A stretch of DNA of 64,000 nt from Chryseobacterium shigense (GCF_014207845.1 NZ_JACHLC010000001.1:372001-436000), one strand, 5' to 3'; counted from the first letter of the stretch, positions 52,084 through 61,084 are shown. The notes: generated by a model not told the origin, from the letters alone. Numbers and translations are program-made.

Positions 52084-52854
52084 ATGATAAAATTAATAAC
52101 ACCTTTCGAAAATGTCTCAAAAACTACCAGAACCATTATTTTGGTGGGTTGGATAGTATTGTTACTTATATTGTGGTTTGTGATCACTTCCGGTGAAAAA
52201 CATTTGTTTCCTTCGCCCGATCAGGTTTTAAAAGGTTTTGAAGAACTCTATAAAGAAGGACTGGTTGTACATATTTTCAACTCCCTGAAATTATGTTTCA
52301 TATCCATTTTACTGGCAGTTATTTTATCCATGCTGTTTGCTTACAGTTTTCCTTTGCCTTTGCTGAAACCGATTTCAGAATTTATTACCAAACTCAGATT
52401 TTTACCTTTTACAGGACTTTCGTTTTACATTACCATGGTAGTACATGACGCAAGAAATATGCAGATATGGATCATGGTTATATTTTTAACAACTTTCCTT
52501 ACCACTTCGCTTATTTCGGTGATCAATGCTATTCCACAGGAAGAATTTGATCATGCAAAAAGTTTGAAATGCTCCAGATTTGAAGTGCTTTGGCAGGTTA
52601 TTGTGTTGGGAAGAATAGACTATGTAATAGATGTTATCCGTCAGAACCTTGCTATTACATGGATGATGCTTGTAACAGTAGAATCCATTGTTGTGGCTTC
52701 CGGAGGATTGGGCTTCCTTATTAAAAATTCAGATAAATTTATGAATCATGGAAGAATTATCGCTTTGCAGATCATTATACTGCTTATAGGATTGTTTTTA
52801 GATTGGTTCATTAATTACTTAAGGAAAGCTATTTTCAGATACTCAAAAATATAA
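52084..52854 (+). CDS. ABC permease of the cluster (BPD type)
   Basis: A 256-residue membrane protein with about six segments. The cytoplasmic EAA loop is recognisable (EEFDHAKSLKCSRFEVLWQV, about 159-178), the contact to the ATPase, so this is an importer-type permease like SsuC/TauC. The domain is standard in length. It starts three bases after the intra-cluster terminator, and the ATPase gene starts three bases after its stop. Confidence 0.92.
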   Translation: MIKLITPFENVSKTTRTIILVGWIVLLLILWFVITSGEKHLFPSPDQVLKGFEELYKEGLVVHIFNSLKLCFISILLAVILSMLFAYSFPLPLLKPISEFITKLRFLPFTGLSFYITMVVHDARNMQIWIMVIFLTTFLTTSLISVINAIPQEEFDHAKSLKCSRFEVLWQVIVLGRIDYVIDVIRQNLAITWMMLVTVESIVVASGGLGFLIKNSDKFMNHGRIIALQIIILLIGLFLDWFINYLRKAIFRYSKI

Positions 52855-52857
52855 ACT

Positions 52858-53688
52858 ATGACTTATCATTTCGAAGAAACATTATTATATATAGATAATT
52901 TAAGTGTCGCTTATGATGAAAATATCATTATAAAAGATATAAGTTTAATAGAAAAAAATGTAGTAAGAGCCGGAATAGAAAATACCGGCCAGCTTGTAGC
53001 AGTAGTTGGAAGATCAGGAAGAGGGAAATCAACCTTTTTTAAAGCTCTTACAGGTCTTGTAAGTCCTAAAACAGGAAAAATTTTGATCAGGGATTTCGAA
53101 AAAGAAGATATCAATGCAGCCAGAAGTGTGGAAGAAGGAGACATCGGTTTTGTTGATCAGAAATATACCCTTTTCAGACACAAAACGGTAAAGCAGACTT
53201 TTGAATATGCTCTAAGAAAAACAAGTCTCTCCAAAGAAGAAAAAAACAAAAAAATTGAAGAGTATGCTTCAAAATGGGGTCTGGAAAAATGTCTTGATAA
53301 ATACCCCAATGAACTTTCAGGAGGACAAAGACAAAGAACAGCCATTATAGAACAGCTTTTTTCGTCAGATAAATATATTGTTCTGGATGAACCTTTTTCT
53401 GGGCTGGATGTAGGAAATATTGAAGAAGTAAAAAAGACATTCGGGATGCTTTGTGATGAATCTGAGCATAATACCATTATGTTTTCCACCCATGATATTA
53501 AACTGGCGATAGAATTGGCGCAATCCATTTATGTAATAGGCTATCCAACCATTGATGGAAACAAAAAAGATTACGGAACCATTGTAGCGAGATATGATCT
53601 CAGAGAAATGGGATTGGCGTGGAAAGAATATGGAGACGAACACCGTGATCTGTTTAAGGAAATTGTACAGCAAATGATGAACTCATAA
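52858..53688 (+). CDS. ABC ATPase of the cluster
   Basis: A 276-residue ATPase. Walker A is GRSGRGKST (about 51-59), the signature LSGGQRQR (about 153-160), Walker B YIVLDEPFSGLD (about 172-183) and the switch histidine FSTHD. It would energise the permease encoded just before it. Only 11 bases separate it from the AAA+ gene. Confidence 0.94.
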   Translation: MTYHFEETLLYIDNLSVAYDENIIIKDISLIEKNVVRAGIENTGQLVAVVGRSGRGKSTFFKALTGLVSPKTGKILIRDFEKEDINAARSVEEGDIGFVDQKYTLFRHKTVKQTFEYALRKTSLSKEEKNKKIEEYASKWGLEKCLDKYPNELSGGQRQRTAIIEQLFSSDKYIVLDEPFSGLDVGNIEEVKKTFGMLCDESEHNTIMFSTHDIKLAIELAQSIYVIGYPTIDGNKKDYGTIVARYDLREMGLAWKEYGDEHRDLFKEIVQQMMNS

Positions 53689-53699
53689 AAAACCGTATT

Positions 53700-55229
53700 T
53701 TGAAAAAATTTGATCCGATTTCTCTTATTGAAGACTCTATTTCTTCCATAAAAGATTATATAGACCAGGAATTATTGACCGAAAATAATTCTATCGACAT
53801 TTCATTGTTAAAAGAACTGAAAACTGAAAACACTGAGCTTTTAAACTTATGTAAAGAGTTGAATAATGATGAGGTTTTTATTCAGAAAGTCAATGATAAA
53901 ATTGATCGGAATAAGATCAATGCATTATACAAAACAGAAAGAATATTTCTTTCAGAGATTCTTTCCATATATGGAAGGAACAAAAGCGAAGATCAGGATA
54001 AATCTAAATTTATACTTGCTTATTATTATGATGCATTAAGAAATGATCATTTTGCAGATGAAAATCATTTGAGCAAACTCAATCAGCTTATAAAAACACA
54101 GGAGTTTTCCGGAATTATTGACAAAATACAACAGGAAAACAAACTTGTATTACTCGTTCCTGATGACAGAAATCTAATTCTTTCCATATTAACAGAACTG
54201 AAGCATCCAAAACTTCAGGCAATGCAAACAAACTTTGAGAATTACAAAAAATTCTCAGGGATTTCAGAGCCCGAAAAGATAGAAGTATATGTAGAAAGCC
54301 CTGAAAATAAAGAGAAAACTGAAAAAGAAGCCGAACAAAATAATATCAATGTTTCCTTTCCTCCAAAAGATGATACCCTTGAAAAAGCCTTACAGGAACT
54401 TCACAATCTCGTAGGTCTGGAAAAAGTAAAAAAAGACATTAACGAATTAATCAACCTTCTTGAAATTCAGAAAAAGAGAAATTCAGAAGGGATGAAAAAT
54501 GTTGAAATTGCTTTACATACTGTATTTTTAGGACCTCCGGGAACTGGTAAGACCTCAGTGGCGAGACTTTTAAGCAGAATTTTCATGCATCTTGGTTATT
54601 TATCCGAAGGACAATTGTATGAAACTGACAGAGAAGGACTTATTGCAGGATATGTAGGACAAACCGCTATAAAAACAGATAAAGCCGTAGAAGAAAGCAA
54701 AGGCGGAGTTCTTTTCATAGATGAAGCCTATGCTCTTACACAAAACCAATGGGGAAATGATTTCGGTGCGGAAGCAGTGAATACCATTATAAAAAGGATG
54801 GAAGACTACAGGGACGATTTGGCAGTCGTTGTAGCAGGTTACACAGAACCTATGAAAATGTTTATCGATTCCAATCCGGGACTGCGTTCACGTTTTAACA
54901 GATATTTTTATTTTGAACATTTTACAAGCGAGCAGCTATTGCAGATTTTTGAGAAATTTTGCAGCCAATTTGATTTCAGTATTTCTGATGAATCCAAAAA
55001 CAAACTGAAGGAAATTTTCTCTTCAATGGATAACTTGAAAACCGAAAGTTTTGGTAATGCAAGAGCAGTAAGAAATATATTTGAAAAATCTATTCAGAAC
55101 CAGGCAAACAGACTTATTTACTGGACAGCTCCCAAAGGGGAGTATTTAAAAACACTGCATGTGGAAGATATTCCAAATTTAGAAGAAGTTTTGGAGAGTC
55201 TGGGAGATCAGGAAAAAGAAGAAGAATAA
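53700..55229 (+). CDS. AAA+ ATPase of the CbxX/CfqX (SpoVK-like) type
   Basis: A 509-residue protein beginning at a TTG; the next in-frame Met is about 190 codons in, so TTG is retained. Residues 1-225 are helical and acidic. The CbxX-type AAA domain (about 235-400) has GLEKVKKDI, Walker A GPPGTGKT (279-286), the pore-loop YVGQTA, Walker B GGVLFIDEAYAL (about 335-346), NTIIKRMEDYRDDL and an arginine finger GLRSRF. The relatives (CbbX, EccA, SpoVK) remodel protein complexes. Presence beside an ABC importer is unusual. Confidence 0.88.
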   Translation: MKKFDPISLIEDSISSIKDYIDQELLTENNSIDISLLKELKTENTELLNLCKELNNDEVFIQKVNDKIDRNKINALYKTERIFLSEILSIYGRNKSEDQDKSKFILAYYYDALRNDHFADENHLSKLNQLIKTQEFSGIIDKIQQENKLVLLVPDDRNLILSILTELKHPKLQAMQTNFENYKKFSGISEPEKIEVYVESPENKEKTEKEAEQNNINVSFPPKDDTLEKALQELHNLVGLEKVKKDINELINLLEIQKKRNSEGMKNVEIALHTVFLGPPGTGKTSVARLLSRIFMHLGYLSEGQLYETDREGLIAGYVGQTAIKTDKAVEESKGGVLFIDEAYALTQNQWGNDFGAEAVNTIIKRMEDYRDDLAVVVAGYTEPMKMFIDSNPGLRSRFNRYFYFEHFTSEQLLQIFEKFCSQFDFSISDESKNKLKEIFSSMDNLKTESFGNARAVRNIFEKSIQNQANRLIYWTAPKGEYLKTLHVEDIPNLEEVLESLGDQEKEEE

Positions 55230-55235
55230 ATAATT

Positions 55236-55643
55236 ATGGGCTGGGATCTTCTTGATTTTTTGGGAAATCTTTTAAATGTTCTGGATTTATTTACAGTGAG
55301 TTCATCATCTTCTGAAAGCATCAGTTATGATGATAAACCCACTGTAAAGAAGAAGACAAAATACTTTACAGAAAAAGCTAGTGCAGGTTTTATGCTTGTA
55401 GCTGCGGTTTTATCCTTTTTTGTCTTTAAAGCCCCACTTCCTGAAAAAGATTATTTTCAAACCTTAATTGTAATTTCCATAATAGGAATTGCGGTTTCAG
55501 CAATCTTATTCTTTATATTGCATATCCTGGAATTGTACTATTTTAAAAATCTTTTTAAACTTTTGCTTTTCAGTATTTCTGTAATCCTGTTTTTTATTTC
55601 ACTGGCGGCATTCATTTATTTTAGATCGGGTTTATTTTTATAA
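55236..55643 (+). CDS. Small membrane protein, last gene of the cluster
   Basis: A 135-residue protein with three predicted membrane segments (about 47-66, 76-97 and 104-128) after a short polar start (MGWDLLDFLGNLLNVLDLF) and a serine-rich stretch. It starts six bases after the AAA+ gene and closes the cluster. The family is not recognised. Confidence 0.75.
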   Translation: MGWDLLDFLGNLLNVLDLFTVSSSSSESISYDDKPTVKKKTKYFTEKASAGFMLVAAVLSFFVFKAPLPEKDYFQTLIVISIIGIAVSAILFFILHILELYYFKNLFKLLLFSISVILFFISLAAFIYFRSGLFL

Positions 55644-55716
55644 TTTGAATTTCTTATATAAAAATCTCTCGCTGATTGAGATTAAGCAGATCTTCTTTAA
55701 CTGTTTATTCCTTAAT

Positions 55717-55802
55717 AAGCTCGCTTCATCGAATCAACGAAGTTGATTTTTTTCTTTGCTCATCTCAAATCTGAATTCATATTAATAAACTTTGCGTTAA
55801 AA
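55717..55802 (+). repeat. Dispersed repeat copy A with hairpin
   Basis: Contains GCTTCATC, then the hairpin AATCAAC-gaa-GTTGATT (55732-55748) followed by seven T, which can terminate the OmpA/ABC/AAA cluster, and ends CTTTGCGTTAA. A similar sequence in the opposite orientation occurs at 58966-59047. Confidence 0.55.
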
Positions 55803-55860
55803 CCTATGTTTACAGATCAAGTAGATTACACAAATTTTACATTAACATTTGCTAAACCAA

Positions 55861-56667
55861 TTATACCAAAACAGAAGGTACATGCCCATACTGTTTTTTA
55901 AAAGCATAGGAGAAATGGGAAAGATCTTCAAAACCAACTTCTAAAAATACATCCGAAGGTCTTTTATGCTTTTCCTTCAAATGATAATAGGCCAGTTCAA
56001 GACGTTTTTGCGTAAGCCACCGTTGTGGCGTTGTCTGAAAAATTTTCCTGAAATCCCTGTTAAAAGTAGACAGACTTCTTCCCGTAAGATAACCAAACCT
56101 TTCCAGAGACATATTGAACATATAATTCTTCTCCATAAATCCGGCCAGATCAATCTTTCCTGGTTCTTCAAAATCTGTGAGGACAGCATCAATATCTTTG
56201 TCGATTTCCCTGAGGATGCTTATCGCTTCAGTTATTTTTAATGAAGCAATATTTTCCGGGAAAACTCCTTCCACTTCAAAATAAGGAATCAGGGATGCAA
56301 GACAGCTCTTTAATAATGGATGGTTTTGATAGCTGTAGATTTTAGACTCACGGCTTATTATTTTATGTCCCAATGCAATTTGAGCATAGAACTGTTTCAG
56401 CCGTTCTGTTGTAAGGTGCATCACGACAGCTTTATGAGGAAGTCCGTCTTTAGGATAATTGATGATTGTGGCCAGATGATTTCTCGGAATCAGGAAAATA
56501 TCTCCGGCTTTGAAGAGGTATGTTTTATCAGCCTGGATAATTTTGGTCTCTCCCGAGATAAACCAGACCAGCATATGGAACTCAAAAACGGTTTCTGTTT
56601 TGAAAAGCTTGTCATCATAGGTAGAAAGCTTGATATCCGGGGTAATATACTGTATCTGGAAATCCAT
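55861..56667 (-). CDS. AraC family transcriptional regulator
   Basis: A 268-residue regulator. The N-terminal part (about 1-130) is a cupin-like sensing domain (VFEFHMLVWFISGETKII); the C-terminal 100 residues have the two helix-turn-helix units, with the family motif PSDVFLEVGFEDLSHFSYAFKKQYG. It lies 39 bases downstream of the SDR gene on the same strand, so they may be co-transcribed and it may regulate that gene. Confidence 0.93.
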   Translation of the reverse strand: MDFQIQYITPDIKLSTYDDKLFKTETVFEFHMLVWFISGETKIIQADKTYLFKAGDIFLIPRNHLATIINYPKDGLPHKAVVMHLTTERLKQFYAQIALGHKIISRESKIYSYQNHPLLKSCLASLIPYFEVEGVFPENIASLKITEAISILREIDKDIDAVLTDFEEPGKIDLAGFMEKNYMFNMSLERFGYLTGRSLSTFNRDFRKIFQTTPQRWLTQKRLELAYYHLKEKHKRPSDVFLEVGFEDLSHFSYAFKKQYGHVPSVLV

Positions 56668-56706
56668 GATCTTTAGTTTATAAGTACAAATGTATTTAAA
56701 AAGAGC

Positions 56707-57720
56707 TTATTCTGCATCGAATTTGAAGCCGAGCATTTCTTCGCTTAATTTCCATAACCTTTCCGCGTTTTCCCTGTCGATGGAGTAGGACTGAACACCA
56801 CGGATGGTGTCTGGTTCATCATATCTGTGCTCTATGTGTCCGAGGTCTATTTCCGCAATATCACAATTTTCACAGTAAACACCGCCAATATTTTGAAGAG
56901 CAGGGCTTGTTGCACACCAGACTGTTGTGGCAGCACCTTGTGGAACTGTTTTTAATCTGACTTCTACTTCAGGTTTTATTTTTCCGTTTTTATCATGTGT
57001 TCCCATCTGAATGTAGAGGTCAATCGGTTCTTCCCTTCCCAAATCAGTTCCGTAAACAGATCCGGGATGCAATGAATAGGCTCTGATATTGAATTTTTTT
57101 CCTCTTTCATCCAATGCTGCGGAAAATAAATTACATGCCGTCTTCGATTGCCCATATCCTAAAAGGGTCTGGTATTCTCTTTTCTCAAAATTAGGGTCTT
57201 CAAAATCAAATGGAGACATCTGGTGGCCGTAAGAAGAAACACTCAGTACACGGGCACCGTCCGCTTTCTTTAATGCAGACCAGAGTCTTGCTGTTAAATG
57301 GAATTGCCCAAAATAATTGGTTGCCAGCTGCGATTCAATACCTCTGCTGTCTCTTCGGAGAGGGACCCACATAATTCCCGCATTGTTAATCAGGAGATCC
57401 AGTTTTCTGCCGGATGCAAGGAATTTTTCGCTGAAATCTTCAATAGATCGGGGATCTGTTAGGTCCATTTTTTCCAGCTCAATATTGTTTATTCCGGCAA
57501 GATTCTTTCTTGCTTTTTCAATATCTCTCGCTGGAATAATTACGGTTGCACCGGCAGATGCAAGGACTTTTGTGGTTTCAAGGCCGATTCCTGCATAGCC
57601 GCCTGTAATGATTGCTGTTTTACCTGTAAGGTCTGTTCCTTTGATGACTTCCTGAGCTGTAGATTGTGCATTAAAGCCGGACTGTAAAGGGTGCTGTTGT
57701 GGATTAATGTTCTGTATCAT
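56707..57720 (-). CDS. Short-chain dehydrogenase/reductase
   Basis: A 337-residue NAD(P)-dependent oxidoreductase with the cofactor motif GGYAGIGLETT (about 40-50), LINNAGIMW and the active-site pair in YGQSKTA (YxxxK) with an upstream Ser (SVSSYGHQ). Length and extra C-terminal part resemble the retinol-dehydrogenase/WWOX-like group. The substrate is unknown. A -7 element TACCTTTG on the minus strand (57745-57752) lies 24 bases upstream; the AraC gene follows. Confidence 0.92.
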   Translation of the reverse strand: MIQNINPQQHPLQSGFNAQSTAQEVIKGTDLTGKTAIITGGYAGIGLETTKVLASAGATVIIPARDIEKARKNLAGINNIELEKMDLTDPRSIEDFSEKFLASGRKLDLLINNAGIMWVPLRRDSRGIESQLATNYFGQFHLTARLWSALKKADGARVLSVSSYGHQMSPFDFEDPNFEKREYQTLLGYGQSKTACNLFSAALDERGKKFNIRAYSLHPGSVYGTDLGREEPIDLYIQMGTHDKNGKIKPEVEVRLKTVPQGAATTVWCATSPALQNIGGVYCENCDIAEIDLGHIEHRYDEPDTIRGVQSYSIDRENAERLWKLSEEMLGFKFDAE

Positions 57721-57872
57721 TTTTTTAGGTTTAAATTTCTACAGCAAAGGTAGGGCTGGATTTTCCTGGCGATTTTGTTTAAAATGTCAAATTATTGTGT
57801 TGAGAATTTCAAAATCATTTCCGGAAACGGACTTGCTTAAAAGTTAATTTCTTTGAATAAGCTGTTAAACTG

Positions 57873-57904
57873 TTTGCGGGTTCATCTGCGAATAAGTAAT
57901 TTTG
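57873..57904 (+). promoter_or_regulatory. Promoter of the glycosyltransferase gene
   Basis: TTTG (57873-57876), a 20-base spacer and TAATTTTG (57897-57904), one of the best promoter matches in the window. The TTG start codon is only about 13 bases further, giving a very short leader. Confidence 0.75.
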
Positions 57905-57917
57905 AAAAATTTTCAAT

Positions 57918-58922
57918 TTGAGACCTACCATTTCCATTGTCGTTGCCATTTTCAACCGAAAAGATGAGCTGTTTGAACTGCTGAATTCCCTGACTTTTCA
58001 GACGGATAAAGACTTTGAAGTGATTATTGCAGACGACGGCTCTCTTATTGACCTTAAACCGACCATTCAGAATTTTGAAGAAATACTGCATATCAAATAT
58101 TTCAGAAAAGACAATTCAGGCCCTGGTCTTACGAGAAATTACGGTGCTAAGAGAGCTCAGAATGACTGGCTTCTTTTTGTAGACAGTGATGTAATTGTAG
58201 AAAAAGATTACATCGAAAACATTAAAAAAGACATTGAAACTATTCCCTGTGATGCTTTCGGTGGAGCAGACAAAGCCCATAAAGGTTTCAACCTGATGCA
58301 GAAAGCCATTTCCTATTCCATGACCTCAGTTTTTACAACCGGAGGAATCAGGGGAAGTAAAAAAGCAGTTTCCAGGTTTCAGCCGAGAAGTTTCAATATG
58401 GGCGTGAAAAAAGAAGTTTTTGAAAAAGTAGGCGGTTTTTCAGAAATGAGGATAGGGGAAGATCCCGATCTTTCTATGACACTCTGGGAAAATGGCTTTA
58501 CTACAGCTTTTTTTGATGATATTGCTGTGTATCACAAGCGAAGAGTGGATTTAGGTAAATTTTCAAAACAGGTTTACCAGTTCGGATGTGCAAGGCCTAT
58601 TCTTAACCAGAGGCACCCCGAATATGTCAAAATATCATTTGCATTTCCTACACTTTTCATGCTGGGCTATATTTTTGGTTTTATAGAATATTTTCTTCTC
58701 GGAAGAGGAATTATTCTTGCATTTTACGGGTTGTATACATTTCTTGTATTTTTCCATGCGATGTTTGTAACGAAGAATATCAGCATTGCCGGAATGGCAG
58801 TCATTTCAACCTATATTCAGATGTTTTCCTACGGATATGGTTTCCTGAAGTCATGGATACTACTGAATATTTTCAGAATGAAACCCGAAGAAGCCTTCCC
58901 AAAACATTTTCATTTAAAGTAA
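57918..58922 (+). CDS. Family 2 glycosyltransferase
   Basis: A 334-residue GT-A enzyme starting at TTG (MRPTISIVVAIFNRKDEL). The nucleotide-sugar site is shown by DDGS and the DxD-type VDSDV (about 92-96); ED in GEDPDL (about 187-192) is the likely acidic catalytic part. Two membrane segments near the C terminus (about 250-270 and 275-300) anchor it to the inner membrane, as in enzymes that glycosylate lipid-linked or surface sugars. It stands alone. Confidence 0.93.
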   Translation: MRPTISIVVAIFNRKDELFELLNSLTFQTDKDFEVIIADDGSLIDLKPTIQNFEEILHIKYFRKDNSGPGLTRNYGAKRAQNDWLLFVDSDVIVEKDYIENIKKDIETIPCDAFGGADKAHKGFNLMQKAISYSMTSVFTTGGIRGSKKAVSRFQPRSFNMGVKKEVFEKVGGFSEMRIGEDPDLSMTLWENGFTTAFFDDIAVYHKRRVDLGKFSKQVYQFGCARPILNQRHPEYVKISFAFPTLFMLGYIFGFIEYFLLGRGIILAFYGLYTFLVFFHAMFVTKNISIAGMAVISTYIQMFSYGYGFLKSWILLNIFRMKPEEAFPKHFHLK

Positions 58923-58965
58923 ACCTTTTTTAATTGGTTAATGCTTAGTTGGAAATAGATTTAAT

Positions 58966-59047
58966 ATAACGCAAAGCTTAATTCTCATACTGCATATTTT
59001 AGTCTTCAAAGGTTTGATCAATTTTCAATTGATCTGATGAAGCGGAC
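58966..59047 (-). repeat. Dispersed repeat copy B (inverse of copy A)
   Basis: On the minus strand it reads GCTTCATC, a hairpin ATCAATT..AATTGAT and, after a variable stretch, GCTTTGCGTTA, matching copy A in order. The two copies flank the AraC, SDR and glycosyltransferase genes in opposite orientation. Confidence 0.5.
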
Positions 59048-59200
59048 TTTTAACCATTAGCTTCATCAATGGTGCAGCCATCATCTTTGCTTTCCTCAAA
59101 TAGAACGATTTGTTATCTAAACTTTGAATATAAATAATTCTACATTTTTTCTGTGAAACTTTATTAAGAATCCTTATTTAATGGGGTTTTAGGTAAAAAT

Positions 59201-59228
59201 AAAAGCTGCCGGAAATTCCAACAGCTTT
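59201..59228. terminator. Terminator of the trans-sulfuration enzyme gene
   Basis: AAAAGCTG (59201-59208) pairs with CAGCTTTT (59222-59229), with GGAA/TTCC inside; U runs on both strands. It lies 12 bases past the minus-strand gene. Confidence 0.75.
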
Positions 59229-59240
59229 TACAACAATAAA

Positions 59241-60467
59241 TTAGGATATGAATATGGTTTCATGGTTGAGAACACCTGTTTTCAGCATGCATTCCCGCAT
59301 TTTTTCATACGTTCTGGCAATATCATGATCCAGCCCAATCGAAAATCTGATCAAACCGTCCGATATGCCCATTGCTTCACGCTCTTCTTCCGGAATTTCC
59401 GATGAAGTGGAGCTTCCCGAGCATGAAAATAAAGTTTTATAGAATCCTAAACTTACAGCCAGGTAGCCCAGGTTTTCCTGCTGCATCATTTCCATCAGCT
59501 CATTGGCCTTTTCCGTAGTTCCGGCATCTATAGTTAACAGTCCTCCGAATCCGTATTCTTCATGCATCATGCTTTTCATCAGCTCATGATCCTTATGGGA
59601 TTCCAGACCCGGATATGACACTTTTAAACCGTCTTGTTCAAATCTTTCAGCAAGATACATGGCGTTGTGGCTGTGCTGCTTCATTCTGATGTGAAGTGTT
59701 CTCAGGTTTTTAAGGATGCTTGCAGAGCGGAAGCTGTCCATAGTAGGTCCCAGCAGCATGCAGGCTCCGTTGTTCACGTTTTTGGTATCATTGATGAATT
59801 CCTGGCTGGCACAGTAAACACCGCCTACCGTATCACTGCTTCCGTTAATGAATTTGGTCAGACTGTGAATCACAATATCCGCTCCCAGTAATGTTGGCGA
59901 AACAGAAAGAGGGGAGAAGGTATTGTCAACGATCAGTTTTAGATTATGTTTTTTACAGATTTCAGAAAGTTTTCTAAGGTCAGCTACCTCAAGGAGAGGG
60001 TTGCTTACACTTTCACAATAAATAACTTTCGTATTTGGAGTTATGGCATTTTCTATAGACTCAAAATTGCTGATGTCTACAAAAGAAGTTTCAATATGAA
60101 ACGGAGGCAGGAAATTTTTAAGGAAAGCATAAGTTCCACCGTAAATCGTTCTGCTGGAAATAATATGGTCACCACTTTTACATACCTGCATTAAAACTGA
60201 GGTAATGGCTCCCATCCCCGATGCTGTAACATTGGCGGCTTCGGTATTTTCCATTTTTGCCAATGCCTGTGCGAGGTAAAGATTCATTGGTGATGAATGT
60301 CTTGAATATAAATAGCATCCTTCGGCATTTCCCTCAAAAGTATCAAACATTGTTTTTGCAGAAAGGAATGTATAGGTGGAGCTGTCAGAAATGGAAGGAT
60401 TCACTCCCCCGAATTCACCAAAATACTGAAGATCCTGAATTTCATTAGCCGCATTAAAATTTTCCAT
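59241..60467 (-). CDS. PLP enzyme of the cystathionine gamma-synthase/lyase, methionine gamma-lyase family
   Basis: A 408-residue PLP enzyme from the Met at 60467 (MENFNAANEIQDLQ); the frame extends 22 codons further, but the extension looks non-coding. Family signs: YSRHSSPMNL, SGMGAI, the tyrosine motif YGGTYAF, DNTFSPL, and the PLP lysine in SLTKFINGSSDTVGG. The cysteine typical of methionine gamma-lyase after YG is Gly here, so cystathionine or homocysteine chemistry is also possible. It is divergent from an Lrp-type gene, which probably regulates it. Confidence 0.9.
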   Translation of the reverse strand: MENFNAANEIQDLQYFGEFGGVNPSISDSSTYTFLSAKTMFDTFEGNAEGCYLYSRHSSPMNLYLAQALAKMENTEAANVTASGMGAITSVLMQVCKSGDHIISSRTIYGGTYAFLKNFLPPFHIETSFVDISNFESIENAITPNTKVIYCESVSNPLLEVADLRKLSEICKKHNLKLIVDNTFSPLSVSPTLLGADIVIHSLTKFINGSSDTVGGVYCASQEFINDTKNVNNGACMLLGPTMDSFRSASILKNLRTLHIRMKQHSHNAMYLAERFEQDGLKVSYPGLESHKDHELMKSMMHEEYGFGGLLTIDAGTTEKANELMEMMQQENLGYLAVSLGFYKTLFSCSGSSTSSEIPEEEREAMGISDGLIRFSIGLDHDIARTYEKMRECMLKTGVLNHETIFIS

Positions 60468-60585
60468 AAGCTTTAGATTTATTTGTCGGGCTAAATATGC
60501 TTTGTTTTCATATTTATTACAAGATATATTCAAAAATGTAGAATATAAAACTGTAAATTATTATTTATTTAGAAAATATGTTTAT

Positions 60586-60593
60586 TATATTTG
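60586..60593 (+). promoter_or_regulatory. -7 element of the Lrp-type gene
   Basis: TATATTTG, an exact -7 match 31 bases before the ATG at 60625. It lies in the 157-base region shared with the divergent PLP enzyme gene. The -33 partner is not clear. Confidence 0.5.
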
Positions 60594-60624
60594 AATGTAT
60601 TAAACTTTCTCCAAAAAAATATCT

Positions 60625-61083
60625 ATGAATTTTGATGAAACCGATAAAAAGCTGCTCCTGTTTCTTCAGAAAGATTGCAAGCAGACTACCAAAGAATTGT
60701 CTTACAAACTCAATTTATCTGTAACAGCTGTTTATGAACGCATAAAAAAGCTTGAAAACCTGGGAGTAATCTCAAAATATGTTGCATTGCTGGACCGGCA
60801 TAAAATAAACAGGGATTTCATTGTATTGTGCCACATAAAATTAACACAGCATAAAAAAGAATTCGTGCTGCAGTTCGAAAAAGAAGTCATGAATCTTCAG
60901 GAAGTCACAGAATGCTTCCATGTGAGCGGTGATTACGACTACATCCTTAAAATAGGAGTAAAGGACATGGAAGATTACCGTAATTTTATGTTGAGTAAAT
61001 TAACGGCACTACAGCACATAGCAAGCACTCACAGCTCTTTTATGATCTCTGAGGTAAAAAATACAACAGCTATAGTTCTGTGA
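60625..61083 (+). CDS. Lrp/AsnC family transcriptional regulator
   Basis: A 152-residue regulator with an N-terminal helix-turn-helix (about 5-50; TKELSYKLNLSVTAVYERIK, then LGVISKYVALLD) and a C-terminal RAM domain (about 65-150; ECFHVSGDYDYILKIGVKDM) that binds an amino acid and drives octamer formation. It is divergent from the trans-sulfuration-type enzyme, a common arrangement for local Lrp regulators of amino-acid enzymes. Confidence 0.94.
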   Translation: MNFDETDKKLLLFLQKDCKQTTKELSYKLNLSVTAVYERIKKLENLGVISKYVALLDRHKINRDFIVLCHIKLTQHKKEFVLQFEKEVMNLQEVTECFHVSGDYDYILKIGVKDMEDYRNFMLSKLTALQHIASTHSSFMISEVKNTTAIVL

Positions 61084-61084
61084 T

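Larger units (their letters stand above)
58923..59240. other. Non-coding region with hairpins
   Basis: About 320 bases with no gene. It contains repeat copy B (58966-59047), a perfect hairpin GATCAATT-ttc-AATTGATC (59016-59034), TGATGAAGC and its complement (59035-59043, 59060-59068), and the terminator at 59201-59228. Confidence 0.75.
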
